64,000 nucleotides of DNA from Fragum whitleyi (lineage: Eukaryota > Mollusca > Bivalvia > Cardiida > Cardiidae): assembly GCA_948146395.1 (NCBI GenBank), contig OX411559.1:39240679-39304678 (forward strand), in the 5' to 3' direction. How positions within the stretch are numbered: the stretch's first letter is position 1; every line of letters starts with the position of its first letter. Shown here one piece after another: positions 63,959 to 64,000 of the stretch. The position numbers and the translations under genes are program-made. Under the pieces are notes generated by a model. It was not told where the DNA came from and searched no databases. It saw only the letters and a program-made list of their open reading frames with translations.

Positions 63959-64000
63959 GTAAAAAGAGTTGGGGTTTCTAGTCTAAAGGAATTGTTTCCA

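Noticed and set aside
6046..63958. TDRD5 or TDRD1 as the identity
   Set aside because: TDRD5 has LOTUS domains but normally one Tudor, and TDRD1 has a MYND finger and no LOTUS; LOTUS domains with at least two Tudors fit TDRD7 best.
63951..63962. TAA after LLPFQ as the gene's true stop
   Set aside because: The domain is only half complete there, LLPFQ is normally followed by A..C in extended Tudors, and ca|gtaaaa provides a donor in phase.

Overview
The window looks like AT-rich nuclear DNA of a mollusc, most likely a bivalve. The grounds are GT-AG introns of 1-12 kb, many copies of a tRNA-headed SINE, and several families of tandem-core elements that open with TTTTTAGCTC, TTTTTAGTCCCC or TTTTATGCCCCC followed by TCTG/TCCG runs. 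I associate these with clam-type genomes from memory; no search was run. There is no bacterial gene organisation, no rRNA, no credible tRNA gene, and no long transposase or reverse transcriptase reading frame.

One gene on the + strand spans almost everything from 6.0 kb to the right edge. Its exons spell a TDRD7-type germ-granule protein. I found 23 coding exons, including two candidate 12-nt microexons. Joined by hand they give 2,264 nt (754 codons plus 2 nt) with no stop at any junction; the gene runs on beyond 64 kb. Domain order is LOTUS/OST-HTH (about residues 8-85), an Arg/Gly/Pro-rich linker (about 101-240), a dsRNA-binding-like fold (about 240-310), a second LOTUS (about 356-428), an extended Tudor domain (about 440-635) and a second Tudor (about 645 to beyond 754). 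The architecture suggests an RNA-binding scaffold of the piRNA/germ-plasm pathway.

Layout: 1-6 kb is upstream sequence dominated by repeats, including a 1.5-kb element with long terminal repeats and a nested insertion. Exon 1 with the ATG is at 6.04 kb. A 12-kb first intron (6.1-18.4 kb) holds tandem-core elements and a SINE split by a 2.9-kb inverted-repeat element. The LOTUS 1 and linker exons lie at 18.4-31.4 kb, the dsRBD-like exons at 34.3-36.6 kb, small linker exons at 37.7-45.2 kb, LOTUS 2 at 48.5-50.6 kb, and the Tudor exons at 52.6-64 kb.

The most unusual feature is that the gene repeatedly copies its own exon ends. The dsRBD exon is the first unit of an 80-bp minisatellite of about 14 units. 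At least four other exons have decayed copies of their 3' part, usually with the splice donor and adjoining intron, lying downstream. A SINE also inserted at the 3' splice site of exon 5 and duplicated that site as its target repeat. Element boundaries were judged by eye.
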